9,894 nt of DNA from HyVt-560 sp964577195 (GCA_964577195.1 CAZNYF010000111.1:1-9894), one strand, 5' to 3'; shown: positions 1-6,850, counted from the first letter of the stretch. The notes: generated from the letters alone by a model not told the origin. Translations and numbers: made by a program.

Positions 1-1085
1 TAATGTTTGGCACTATTTTCAGCCGTATATTCACGGGCTGCAGATTTCAAAACATCAACGCCTAATGGGTTTGCCAACGTCTGCTGCATTGCATTCGCCA
101 AGGCAGTCGCATCTCCAACCGGCACCAGTGGTCCAAATTTCCCTTGTTGCAACAACTCCACGGGGCCACTCGGACAATCGGTAGAAACAACCGCAGTACC
201 CAAAGCAATCGCTTCGGTCAAAACATTGGGTGACCCTTCCCAGCGCGAGGACAAAACAAATAGATTCGCTGCGCTCATCCAAGCATGTGGATTGGCTTGA
301 AACCCGGGCAAATCCACAGATTTTTTGACACCTAATTGATCGATTAAATCTTCCAGGTCTTGTCGTAAAGCTCCCTCGCCAAGAATGATTAAATAAGCAG
401 GCGTCTGTTGTAGCAATGCAGCAAATGCTTTGAGTAACGTGGTGAAATCTTTTTGTACAGTTAACCTTCCTGCCGCAAGAATGACCGGTTTTTCAACTTG
501 TGAAAACCAATGGTGTTGCGGCGGTTGGCTAGCAGCTTCTAACATCCTGGGTGTAATGACCGGATTGCGAATAACCGTCATTCGATTCAGTGGTAAACCA
601 GTGACTTTCGCAGTATCTTCAGCAACGCCTTGCGATACAGGAACAAGATGATCGACCCCCTGATATCCGCGTTTTAATGGTTGCTGTCGCAACCAGCGCT
701 GCCAAGCCGGTTTATGTTCCAGCGCCGCTGATAAATTGGTTCCCAGGCGAATAACAATCCGGGTTTCTACGCCTGCTTTTCTTCTGGCTTTTAACGCCGC
801 TCTACCCGGTCGATCTTTAGCGACTAGCATCACTTCAGGCTGATTGAGTTTTAAATATCGGGCCAGCTCGGAAACAACGGTGGATGAATGTTTGGCTTTG
901 AGTCGAATCAGGTTCACACCTTCGGGCAATTGATCGAGATGATCGCTATTCAATTTGAGTGCAAGTAAATCAATTTTAACCCCCTGACGGGCAAATTCTT
1001 CTACCAGGTTCAACACCATCCGCTCAACCCCGCCCTGCCCGGAAAATGAGGTAAATATCGCCAGTCTCTTGCCAACTAAGTCCAC
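1..1085 (-). CDS. GT4-family glycosyltransferase, second of a tandem pair (3' end cut by window edge)
   Basis: A GT-B fold, family 4 glycosyltransferase that would move a sugar from a nucleotide donor onto a growing glycan at the cytoplasmic face. 361 codons are visible. The N-terminal Rossmann start reads KRLAIFTSFSGQGGVER (residues 6-22), with a Gly-rich loop. The C-terminal donor domain has GRLTVQKDF (206-214), whose Arg and Lys normally contact the donor phosphates. The EX7E motif is E283 and E291 in RWEGSPNVLTEA. The start must be GTG at 1085, because the codon before it is the TAA of the upstream gene in the same frame; the next Met (residue 23) would remove the first beta strand. A GGGG six bases upstream is a weak ribosome site. 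The paralogue aligns to its end (YTAENSAKH against YTVSASADAY), so perhaps five to ten codons are missing. The sugar and acceptor are unknown. Confidence 0.9.
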   Translation of the reverse strand, partial: MDLVGKRLAIFTSFSGQGGVERMVLNLVEEFARQGVKIDLLALKLNSDHLDQLPEGVNLIRLKAKHSSTVVSELARYLKLNQPEVMLVAKDRPGRAALKARRKAGVETRIVIRLGTNLSAALEHKPAWQRWLRQQPLKRGYQGVDHLVPVSQGVAEDTAKVTGLPLNRMTVIRNPVITPRMLEAASQPPQHHWFSQVEKPVILAAGRLTVQKDFTTLLKAFAALLQQTPAYLIILGEGALRQDLEDLIDQLGVKKSVDLPGFQANPHAWMSAANLFVLSSRWEGSPNVLTEAIALGTAVVSTDCPSGPVELLQQGKFGPLVPVGDATALANAMQQTLANPLGVDVLKSAAREYTAENSAKH

Positions 1086-2180
1086 TTATAACCCCATTGC
1101 TTGCAAATACGCGTCTGCTGAAGCACTGACAGTATAGGGTTTTATCGCTTCACGCAGGTACGCTGCTGGCAGCGGCGATTGCAGCTTTAACTCTATCTGT
1201 TTAGCGATATCCTGATAATCTCCGATCGCTGTTAACGCACCATATTTACCATTTTGCAAAATCTCGGCAGGGCCGCTCGGACAATCTGTAGAAACCACCG
1301 AAGTCCCCACCGCCAACGCTTCAATAATAACAAAACCCAAACCTTCCCAGCGAGACGTAAAGGCAAATACATCTGCGTGAGCCATATAATTGTATGGCTC
1401 TGGAACAAAGCCCGGTAATGCAAAATCGTCCGCAAACCCCAGTTCATCCGCCAAAGCAAACAACAATTCTTTTTGCTTGCCTCGACCGAGAATGATTAAG
1501 CGACAGGGCTGTTTTTCATGCACAATCGCAAACGCTCGCAACAAGGTTACAAAATCCTTGCGTATGCCCAACTCACCAACGCTAATAATCACCGGCGGCG
1601 CACCCTCGGAAAACCAGGGATGATCGGGGCTTTCTAATTTCGCGAGAGGCAAATCATCTGGAATCACCGGACTCGGCACCACTTGAATTCGCTCTCGACT
1701 TAGCCCTGTATAGGCGCTCATATCATCCGCAACGCCTTCTGAGGTTACAATCACATTGTCCGCAAACGGGTACAGTTTACCCATCGAAAATCGCTGCAAC
1801 CAACGCTCAAAACGTCCACGACTGGCGAGATCAATGGAAATGGTTGTGCCTGAGCTTAATATTAACCGCGTGTCCACACCGGCTAAAAACCGCGCCGCCA
1901 GCGCAGTTCGATTCACCCGATCCTTATCAGCCAGCATCACCGCCGGTTTTTCCTTGCGTAAATAGCGAACGATCGCTGGCAAACTGGTATAGGTATGGCG
2001 ACTGCCCAGATCGACAATTCTTACCCCCTCCGGACAGGGATCAAGATAAGGGCCGTGCTTTCGTACATGCAGTAAATCAACCGGGTATCCACGTCGTGCC
2101 AGCTCCGGGATCAGGTTTTGCATCGCCCGATCAACGCCACTATGACCCGAGGTAGAAAGAAAAATCGCGATACGCTTCAT
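1086..2180 (-). CDS. GT4-family glycosyltransferase, first of a tandem pair
   Basis: A 364-residue GT-B glycosyltransferase, a usual length for family 4, probably acting in LPS/O-antigen or capsule assembly on the cytoplasmic side. It starts MKRIAIFLSTSGHSGVDR, the first strand and glycine loop of the acceptor domain. It carries the donor-domain EX7E motif (E279 and E287 in RWEGLGFVIIEA) and the following VSTDCPSGPAEIL segment. It is a clear paralogue of the gene downstream; both share PEGV, KDR, DCPSGP and matching spacing throughout. In the phosphate-binding motif it has GELGIRKDF instead of GRL...KDF, so Glu203 takes the place of the usual Arg. Some GT4 enzymes have GEL here, so activity is not excluded. 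The frame stays open back to TTG 2243, but that adds 21 hydrophobic residues before a normal N-terminus, so ATG 2180 is preferred although no good Shine-Dalgarno precedes it. Confidence 0.92.
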   Translation of the reverse strand: MKRIAIFLSTSGHSGVDRAMQNLIPELARRGYPVDLLHVRKHGPYLDPCPEGVRIVDLGSRHTYTSLPAIVRYLRKEKPAVMLADKDRVNRTALAARFLAGVDTRLILSSGTTISIDLASRGRFERWLQRFSMGKLYPFADNVIVTSEGVADDMSAYTGLSRERIQVVPSPVIPDDLPLAKLESPDHPWFSEGAPPVIISVGELGIRKDFVTLLRAFAIVHEKQPCRLIILGRGKQKELLFALADELGFADDFALPGFVPEPYNYMAHADVFAFTSRWEGLGFVIIEALAVGTSVVSTDCPSGPAEILQNGKYGALTAIGDYQDIAKQIELKLQSPLPAAYLREAIKPYTVSASADAYLQAMGL

Positions 2181-2220
2181 AGGCAAAGCAACATAAAAAC
2201 TGCTAAATAAAAAAAGAAAC

Positions 2221-2226
2221 ATTGTA
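2221..2226 (-). promoter_or_regulatory. possible -10 box for the glycosyltransferase pair
   Basis: On the minus strand TACAAT lies about 40 bases before the ATG at 2180, a suitable place for a sigma70 -10 element with a short leader. No good -35 hexamer sits 16-18 bases upstream, so the assignment is weak. Confidence 0.25.
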
Positions 2227-2304
2227 GCGAATAATAGACACAATAAACGGGGTTTTTTACTCCCGCCGGCGTATCAAAACACCCTCCCTTGTTTCAAAGT
2301 TTTT

Positions 2305-2360
2305 GGATGCGGTGAAGCGGCTCGAATTCCTGGGTTTTCATTTTACCGCTTGCATCATCC
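2305..2360 (+). repeat. imperfect inverted repeat upstream of the ligase gene
   Basis: Left arm GGATG (2305-2309) and AAGCGG (2315-2320) pair with CCGCTT (2346-2351) and CATCC (2356-2360). The two helices are separated by a 5/4-base internal loop and closed by a 25-base loop. No T-run follows, so it is not an obvious terminator. It could be a leader structure of the ligase transcript or a chance pairing. Confidence 0.3.
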
Positions 2361-2465
2361 CGGATTAGCAGTTAAAAAACCTAGCCAGCCAAAAAACAGA
2401 CGATCATTATCAATAAACCCGCAAACGCCCGCGAATCTTCCCTGGTCTGGATAACTGCAATTCTG

Positions 2466-3704
2466 TTGATATTCTACCTCGTGGTCGCACCCGTTCACTC
2501 GAATGTGCTTAGCAGCGGAGCGGGTATTGTTGCATTGATTGCGCTGGTATTTGGCTGGAAAACTCTCGGTGAAAGTGGACGGCAAACTCGTATCATTTTT
2601 CTGGGGTTTATTCTTTACGTTTTCACCGCACTCCCCGGATTAGCTAACAACACAAATTGGCATGATGCCGGTTGGCGCTTTGAAAGCTACCATCCCTTTT
2701 TATTAGCCGTCCCAATTTGGGGCTTGATTAATCGGATCGGCAGTAAGTTAATGCCCGTACTGCTAACTGGACTAGTGAGCGCCGGATTAATACTGCTCGG
2801 ATTTGTCCTCTATAGATATTGGTATCTGGATATTCCACGAATAGGTTTGTGGACCGGTTTAAATCCCAATATTTTCAGCTATATCACCGGCATCATTGCA
2901 ATCAGTCTGTATGCTGCACTGACTAATTTAAAACTCAGTTTACTATTTCGACTGATTGTTCTTATCGCGCTAATCGGTGCAATTCATGCCATTCTGGCCT
3001 CAGGGTCTCGCGGGGTATTACTCGCATTTATTATCAGTTTAATTATCATTTCAATACTGATGGTGATCAATAAAACCACCTCAAAAAAACAATCCACTCT
3101 GGTGCTAGGCGTGGTAGTACTCACCGTCCTAGCCATATTCATCGCCACCCTCCAATCAAACCTGTGGATTGCTCATTGGGGAGATTTACCGACAGAGTTT
3201 CTCTCTGTTATAACATCAGAAAATTACCAATATAGCTCAACCACCGCTCGTATATTTATGAACCTGGGAGCCTGGCAAATCTGGCTGGATAATTTCTGGA
3301 TAGGCACCGGGCTTGGAGATTCTGAAAACGATTTTGACCAACTTACAAAACTAGGCCCGTTGATTGTTGCTGACCACTCCGAACTGGTAAAAAAGATATC
3401 AAATCATATTTTTCATAACATTTTTGCAGACAGTTTTTCCACAACTGGATTAATTGGCGGTATCACCATGATTATCACCGTGTTATGGCTGCCGGTTAGG
3501 TTTTTTCTAATTGCATTACAACGTGGTGGTGAAAACCCGGTAATCCGTTTCGCAGCTTTTGCGGGAATCGGCATTGGGTGTATCAATATCGTTTTCGGCT
3601 TCACCAACTCCTGGCTGTATCTGAACAATCTTCCGTATACATTGACACTAATAATTTTATTTATGGTGCTGATTCACAACAACCTGAGAACGCCTGCAGC
3701 ATGA
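2466..3704 (+). CDS. O-antigen ligase / polymerase family membrane protein (Wzy_C type)
   Basis: A polytopic inner-membrane protein of the WaaL/Wzy superfamily, which transfers or polymerises undecaprenyl-linked glycan on the periplasmic side. Counting from TTG 2466 it has 412 residues and about eleven or twelve hydrophobic segments. A long periplasmic loop (about 231-330) carries the family signatures: ASGSRG just before it (178-183), ARIFMNLGAWQIW (261-273), WIGTGLGD (278-285), and HNIFADSFSTTGLIG (317-331) with the expected histidine. Ligase and polymerase cannot be told apart by sequence alone. The 5' end is odd: TTG 2466 starts in the middle of the first membrane segment, while the frame stays open back to a stop at 2382-2384 without ATG or GTG. 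The true start probably lies upstream through a non-canonical codon, a frameshift or a sequence error. The stop overlaps the next gene by ATGA. Confidence 0.85.
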   Translation: MIFYLVVAPVHSNVLSSGAGIVALIALVFGWKTLGESGRQTRIIFLGFILYVFTALPGLANNTNWHDAGWRFESYHPFLLAVPIWGLINRIGSKLMPVLLTGLVSAGLILLGFVLYRYWYLDIPRIGLWTGLNPNIFSYITGIIAISLYAALTNLKLSLLFRLIVLIALIGAIHAILASGSRGVLLAFIISLIIISILMVINKTTSKKQSTLVLGVVVLTVLAIFIATLQSNLWIAHWGDLPTEFLSVITSENYQYSSTTARIFMNLGAWQIWLDNFWIGTGLGDSENDFDQLTKLGPLIVADHSELVKKISNHIFHNIFADSFSTTGLIGGITMIITVLWLPVRFFLIALQRGGENPVIRFAAFAGIGIGCINIVFGFTNSWLYLNNLPYTLTLIILFMVLIHNNLRTPAA

Positions 3705-4393
3705 CTACTAATGCTTCCGGGCAACATCTCAGCCTACTATTTAAGCGTTTAAAGATAGATGTAGTCCTGGATATAGGCGCCAATGAAGGGCAGTTTGGCA
3801 GCCATTTAAGAAGGCTCAATTACACTGGAGAAATTCATTCATTTGAGCCGGTGACACAAACTTATCAAGCTTTGATCAACACAGCTAAAAATGATCAGCA
3901 TTGGCATACTCATCACCTCGCACTTGGCGATAAAGCAGGAATTAAAAATATTAACGTCTCGCAAAATTCACAATATTCTTCTTTTCATTCTGCGAGCGCA
4001 ATCAGTCAGGATTATCTTGGGTCAGCCATTCAACATAAGAATACCGAGTCTGTCAGCATAACCACGCTGGACAAGTTTTTTAGAGAAAACTCATCCTTAT
4101 TCAAAGCTAAAAATATTTTCCTCAAAATGGACACACAGGGGTTTGATCTGGCAGTGATTACGGGTGCAATAAATAGCATTCAACACATTACCGGAATACT
4201 TTCGGAGATTGCTTTTTCACCACTTTACAATGAGGCGCCCGATCATATTGACGCTTTCAAGCAATACCAGGCATTAGGCTTTAACGTGACTGGGATTTAC
4301 CCAACCCATCAAGATAAAACTACGCTCAATCTACTGGAAGTTGAATGCTATTTAGTGAATCAGTACGTTCAGGAATTACAAGAGGTGCCCTAA
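3701..4393 (+). CDS. FkbM-family SAM-dependent methyltransferase
   Basis: A 230-residue FkbM-type class I methyltransferase, expected to O-methylate a sugar hydroxyl in the cytoplasm. Motif I is DIGANEGQFG (24-33). The SFEP acidic motif (47-50) should bind the SAM ribose, and LALGD (73-77) and INVSQNSQYSSF (84-95) are typical of the family. LKMDTQGFD (141-149) holds the conserved Asp144, followed by SEIAFSPLYN. The ATG at 3701 overlaps the ligase stop as ATGA, which implies translational coupling. The frame is open further upstream inside the ligase gene, but that extension has no family character. Lying beside two glycosyltransferases and a ligase, the likely substrate is a surface glycan, perhaps a terminal or capping sugar; that is inference. 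The gene ends in a hairpin shared with the convergent lipoprotein gene. Confidence 0.92.
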   Translation: MTTNASGQHLSLLFKRLKIDVVLDIGANEGQFGSHLRRLNYTGEIHSFEPVTQTYQALINTAKNDQHWHTHHLALGDKAGIKNINVSQNSQYSSFHSASAISQDYLGSAIQHKNTESVSITTLDKFFRENSSLFKAKNIFLKMDTQGFDLAVITGAINSIQHITGILSEIAFSPLYNEAPDHIDAFKQYQALGFNVTGIYPTHQDKTTLNLLEVECYLVNQYVQELQEVP

Positions 4394-4403
4394 GGAAGCA
4401 GAT

Positions 4404-4430
4404 ATTGCCCGCTCTAGCCGAACGGGCAAT
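4404..4430. terminator. hairpin between convergent genes, probable bidirectional terminator
   Basis: ATTGCCCG (4404-4411) and CGGGCAAT (4423-4430) form a perfect 8-bp stem with an 11-base loop, 11 bases after the methyltransferase stop and 13 bases beyond the lipoprotein stop on the other strand. The T-runs are poor on both sides (TTTCT on plus), so termination may be modest. Position between two 3' ends is the main support. Confidence 0.6.
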
Positions 4431-4443
4431 TTCTAGCACAACT

Positions 4444-5076
4444 TTACAAGTCGCCAGTCGCGCCCGCGGCTACAATATTGTAGATATGATTGCGCACTTG
4501 CAGACCCATCATTTTCAGGTCGTCAGCCAGCTCAGCTTGTCCCAGAACTTTATCCATATTCAAAGTGATTAGATTCGCTTTGCCATCCTGACCTTCAACC
4601 ATTGCAATTCGGCAAGGCAAAAAACCCGCGAATGCAAGATTGGATTCAACCATTTTAACGGCGATTGAAGCATCGCAAAACTGAAAAATCTCCATTCGTT
4701 TGGACTCGCCACCCATTGCCTTGACCTGCTCGGACAATGGCATGTGTGCAACCAGTTTAAAATTCAAAATATTGGCACGTAGCTTCATTGACTCAGCGGC
4801 ATCATCCATTTCGACATCATCAGCCAGCGGGCATTTGAGCATATCGAGTTCTATTTCTACACAGTTTTCAGGAAGCTTGATCATTTCAACAGCGGGCGCA
4901 TCAACAGCGGCTGGAGCAGCAGTTTTAGCGGCTGCAACAACTTTTTCTGCACCTGCTTTAACGGCGGAAGCAGCTTCAGCTACAGCCTTGGATTCTGCAT
5001 TGGCAGAATCAGGGCTGCCGCATCCAGCCAATAGTAGCGTTGCTGTAAATAATGAAATTAAAGGTAGTTTAAACAT
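4444..5076 (-). CDS. DUF302-domain lipoprotein
   Basis: A 210-residue predicted lipoprotein. The N-terminus is a short signal peptide ending in the lipobox LLLAGC, with acylated Cys19. Gly-Ser follow, not Asp, so outer-membrane sorting is expected. Residues 24-62 are a low-complexity Ala/Lys/Val-rich linker, probably helical or disordered. The C-terminal 110 residues resemble DUF302: an IFQFCDA segment (130-136), then FAGFLPCRIAMVEGQDGKA (149-167) with the family's LPC motif, then LITLNMDKVLG (169-179). The function of DUF302 is not established. The mature protein has four further cysteines (72, 82, 134, 155) that could form periplasmic disulfides. The ATG is preceded by GGAG ten bases upstream. 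It lies 59 bp downstream of the phosphatase gene on the same strand, so co-transcription is likely. Confidence 0.85.
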   Translation of the reverse strand: MFKLPLISLFTATLLLAGCGSPDSANAESKAVAEAASAVKAGAEKVVAAAKTAAPAAVDAPAVEMIKLPENCVEIELDMLKCPLADDVEMDDAAESMKLRANILNFKLVAHMPLSEQVKAMGGESKRMEIFQFCDASIAVKMVESNLAFAGFLPCRIAMVEGQDGKANLITLNMDKVLGQAELADDLKMMGLQVRNHIYNIVAAGATGDL

Positions 5077-5135
5077 AAGTTTTTTTCTCCAGTGGTTTGT
5101 GGTTTTTCAAAGTTAACCCGTCTAATGGTGTGGTG

Positions 5136-5621
5136 TTATACCGCCAATCCGTGATCTTCACAAATTACTTTTAGTAAGCCGTCGGCGGCATCTTCCACCA
5201 GATCGAAGACATGCTCAAACCCGTTAGCGCCGCCGTAATAAGGGTCTGGGACTTCAGACTCATCACTATCCTCTGCAAAATCCAAAAATAATCTAACTTT
5301 GTCTTCATGCTCAACCGGGCAAATAGAGCGTAGGTCGCGGTAGTTTTCATTGTCCATCGCCAGCACATAGTCAAAAGCAGCAAAGTCACCAGCGTTCACT
5401 TTACGCGCCTGCTGCCCGGCCATCGAGATACCGCGAGAGCTTGCTGTTGCCTGAGCGCGATCATCCGGAGGATTCCCAACATGCCATGCTCCCGTCCCTG
5501 CCGAATCAATCAAAATTTTCGCCTGCAAATTGGCTTGCTTGACCCGATGGCGAAACACCGCTTCAGCGGTAGGTGATCGGCAAATATTGCCAAGACAAAC
5601 AAAAAGTACGGATACAGTCAT
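5136..5621 (-). CDS. low-molecular-weight protein-tyrosine phosphatase
   Basis: A 161-residue cytoplasmic LMW-PTP, the normal length. The N-terminal P-loop VLFVCLGNICRSPTAEA contains the CX5R signature: Cys9 forms the phospho-cysteine intermediate and Arg15 binds phosphate. The general acid is Asp126 in PDPYYGG (125-131), with the paired tyrosines typical of the family. SAGTGAWHVGNPPDDRA (40-56) is also characteristic. The enzyme hydrolyses phosphotyrosine, and related bacterial enzymes act on tyrosine autokinases of polysaccharide export (Wzb/Wzc). No Wzc-like kinase is in the window, so a link to the nearby glycan genes is only a guess. The frame extends to a GTG at 5687, but ATG 5621 is chosen because the family begins just before the P-loop; the extension would also encode through the likely promoter. 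Confidence 0.95.
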   Translation of the reverse strand: MTVSVLFVCLGNICRSPTAEAVFRHRVKQANLQAKILIDSAGTGAWHVGNPPDDRAQATASSRGISMAGQQARKVNAGDFAAFDYVLAMDNENYRDLRSICPVEHEDKVRLFLDFAEDSDESEVPDPYYGGANGFEHVFDLVEDAADGLLKVICEDHGLAV

Positions 5622-5655
5622 CGTCAGATAAAACTCAAGCAAAAATGTGAGAGCG

Positions 5656-5661
5656 AGTATA
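5656..5661 (-). promoter_or_regulatory. possible -10 box for the phosphatase-lipoprotein pair
   Basis: TATACT on the minus strand is a five-of-six match to the sigma70 -10 consensus and lies about 35 bases before the phosphatase ATG. The -35 region (around AAACAC at 17-bp spacing) is poor, which would fit a regulated promoter. The palindrome at 5661-5680 fills the spacer. Confidence 0.4.
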
Positions 5662-5680
5662 CCCGTTGCACTGCACGGGT
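5661..5680. promoter_or_regulatory. imperfect palindrome in a divergent promoter region, possible operator
   Basis: Left half ACCCGTTGCA (5661-5670) and right half TGCACGGGT (5672-5680) are inverted copies around a central C, with one extra T in the left half. The dyad sits directly against the minus-strand TATACT and 22 bases before the dsrS-like ATG, so a dimeric regulator bound here could affect both genes. The regulator is unknown. Confidence 0.4.
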
Positions 5681-5702
5681 GTTTCACGGATGATCATTGC
5701 CA

Positions 5703-6806
5703 ATGAACCTCTCCAACGAAGACAGCCTGCGCCTTAACGTGATGCTGCGGCAAAAACCCACCGCAGTGCGCATCGACGATTCAAAAATGATCGTCTACGC
5801 GCTCACCAAAAAAGGTGAAGCGAAAATCCAGCTCAACCCCACCTGCAAGGAAGAAAAATACCTGCGACTGGTGCGCGAGCTACTATCCACACATGTAATG
5901 GGGTCTCCCGGCGGCTATCCGGTTTACATTCGTCGTTGGACTCGCTTAGGTCAGGAACGCGATCATGACAGTCTTAAAACGCTATTACTGCTGGGTGAGC
6001 CAGAGGCCGTTACTGCCGTGGTGAATACGCCAAACATCACCAGCGAACTAGCAGAACTTGCCTGGTGGTCGCTTCCTTCCTCAGAGATTGCACGCGAACT
6101 ATTAAACTCCCCAGATGTGGTCAGCGCAGATATTGGACGTGAGCTGGCTGAATTCCTGATCGAATTCATGCCCTTCGAGGAGAACCATCAATATGCTATT
6201 GATTCGATCCGGCTCGCCCTGCAGCCCGGCTTGATCGACGCTGCCAAAGTGAATGACCTGTGGAATAAAGCCAAGCGTCGCCAGAGTTACTACATCGGCT
6301 TTTTACATACTCTGCCGGATGCGTTACCCGTCGACGCAGCATCACATCCGCAACTTGACGAGCACCATGCTGCACTCACCGAAATCAACACAGTGACCGC
6401 AAAACTCTTGCTGCGAACCTTGAGCGCACCTGGGCAGGCATTTGTTAAAACAGCTAACCAGGTTTTTGAAAAACTCCCCAATCAGGATGCCGCGGTCGAA
6501 CTGATGGAAGCCATCGGCAACTATTTTGCCGATATACAACCGGATCAAAAACAATATCGATCCATCGAAGATATTCAAACGCGAGGCGAAACAGAGCTCG
6601 AAAGTGCAGCGGAAATTCTACAAATTAAACAAACCATTCCAGCACTCACTGACAAACTCCAAACCATGCTAGTGCTATCCATGCTCAGTGAATATCTCGT
6701 TGCACCTATCTTCGGTCACACCGATGCCATCGGCTCCGTCATGCGCAAACGACTGCAACCCGTCACCATCCCGGTACAAAAATATCTGGCAGAACTTCAA
6801 GTGTAG
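5703..6806 (+). CDS. dsrS: DsrS-like protein
   Basis: A 367-residue soluble protein with no signal peptide or membrane segment. I recognise it from memory as resembling DsrS, the cytoplasmic protein of about 41 kDa encoded at the end of the dsr sulfur-oxidation cluster in Allochromatium vinosum. The N-terminal pattern NLSNEDSLRLNVMLRQKP and the block GSPGGYPVYIRRWTRLGQ (about 69-86) are the main reasons. DsrS has no established biochemical activity. From about residue 95 on the sequence is almost all amphipathic helix, rich in Leu, Glu and Ala, suggesting a helical-repeat or scaffold fold. No metal-binding or catalytic motif is evident. No other dsr gene is in the window. A TTG at 5697 has a GGA six bases upstream and is a possible alternative start; ATG 5703 fits the remembered family N-terminus better. 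Confidence 0.6.
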   Translation: MNLSNEDSLRLNVMLRQKPTAVRIDDSKMIVYALTKKGEAKIQLNPTCKEEKYLRLVRELLSTHVMGSPGGYPVYIRRWTRLGQERDHDSLKTLLLLGEPEAVTAVVNTPNITSELAELAWWSLPSSEIARELLNSPDVVSADIGRELAEFLIEFMPFEENHQYAIDSIRLALQPGLIDAAKVNDLWNKAKRRQSYYIGFLHTLPDALPVDAASHPQLDEHHAALTEINTVTAKLLLRTLSAPGQAFVKTANQVFEKLPNQDAAVELMEAIGNYFADIQPDQKQYRSIEDIQTRGETELESAAEILQIKQTIPALTDKLQTMLVLSMLSEYLVAPIFGHTDAIGSVMRKRLQPVTIPVQKYLAELQV

Positions 6807-6850
6807 AAAGTAAATACCCACAATAAAATCTGAGTAATCTCGCTTTACGC

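Larger units (their letters stand above)
2181..2465. other. divergent intergenic region between the glycosyltransferases and the ligase gene
   Basis: A gap of about 285 bases that should hold the promoters for both directions. It contains a possible minus-strand -10 box, an imperfect inverted repeat (2305-2360), two A6C runs (2374-2380 and 2391-2397) and an open plus-strand frame ending at 2454. That frame has no ATG; its only canonical start near the ligase is TTG 2350. No convincing plus-strand promoter was found, and the JUMPstart/ops motif of some O-antigen operons is not recognisable. Confidence 0.5.

Noticed and set aside
2181..2243. N-terminal extension of the first glycosyltransferase from TTG 2243
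   Set aside because: It adds 21 hydrophobic residues before a complete GT4 N-terminus (MKRIAIF), contains the likely -10 box, and uses a weaker start codon.
2241..2400. JUMPstart/ops element expected upstream of O-antigen operons
   Set aside because: No match to the GGCGGTAGCGTG core was found; GGATGCGGTGAAGCGG is only superficially similar.
2355..2585. Minus-strand open frame of 76 codons over the ligase 5' end
   Set aside because: It is antisense to the ligase membrane segments and shows no domain pattern, so it is a shadow of the ligase gene.
4700..5116. 138-codon plus-strand frame opposite the lipoprotein gene
   Set aside because: Its Ser/Ala-rich sequence is the antisense of the Ala/Lys linker. 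The minus frame has a signal peptide, lipobox, Shine-Dalgarno and DUF302 motifs.
5622..5687. Longer phosphatase start at GTG 5687
   Set aside because: LMW-PTPs begin a few residues before the P-loop. The extension translates the palindrome and promoter region and has no family match.
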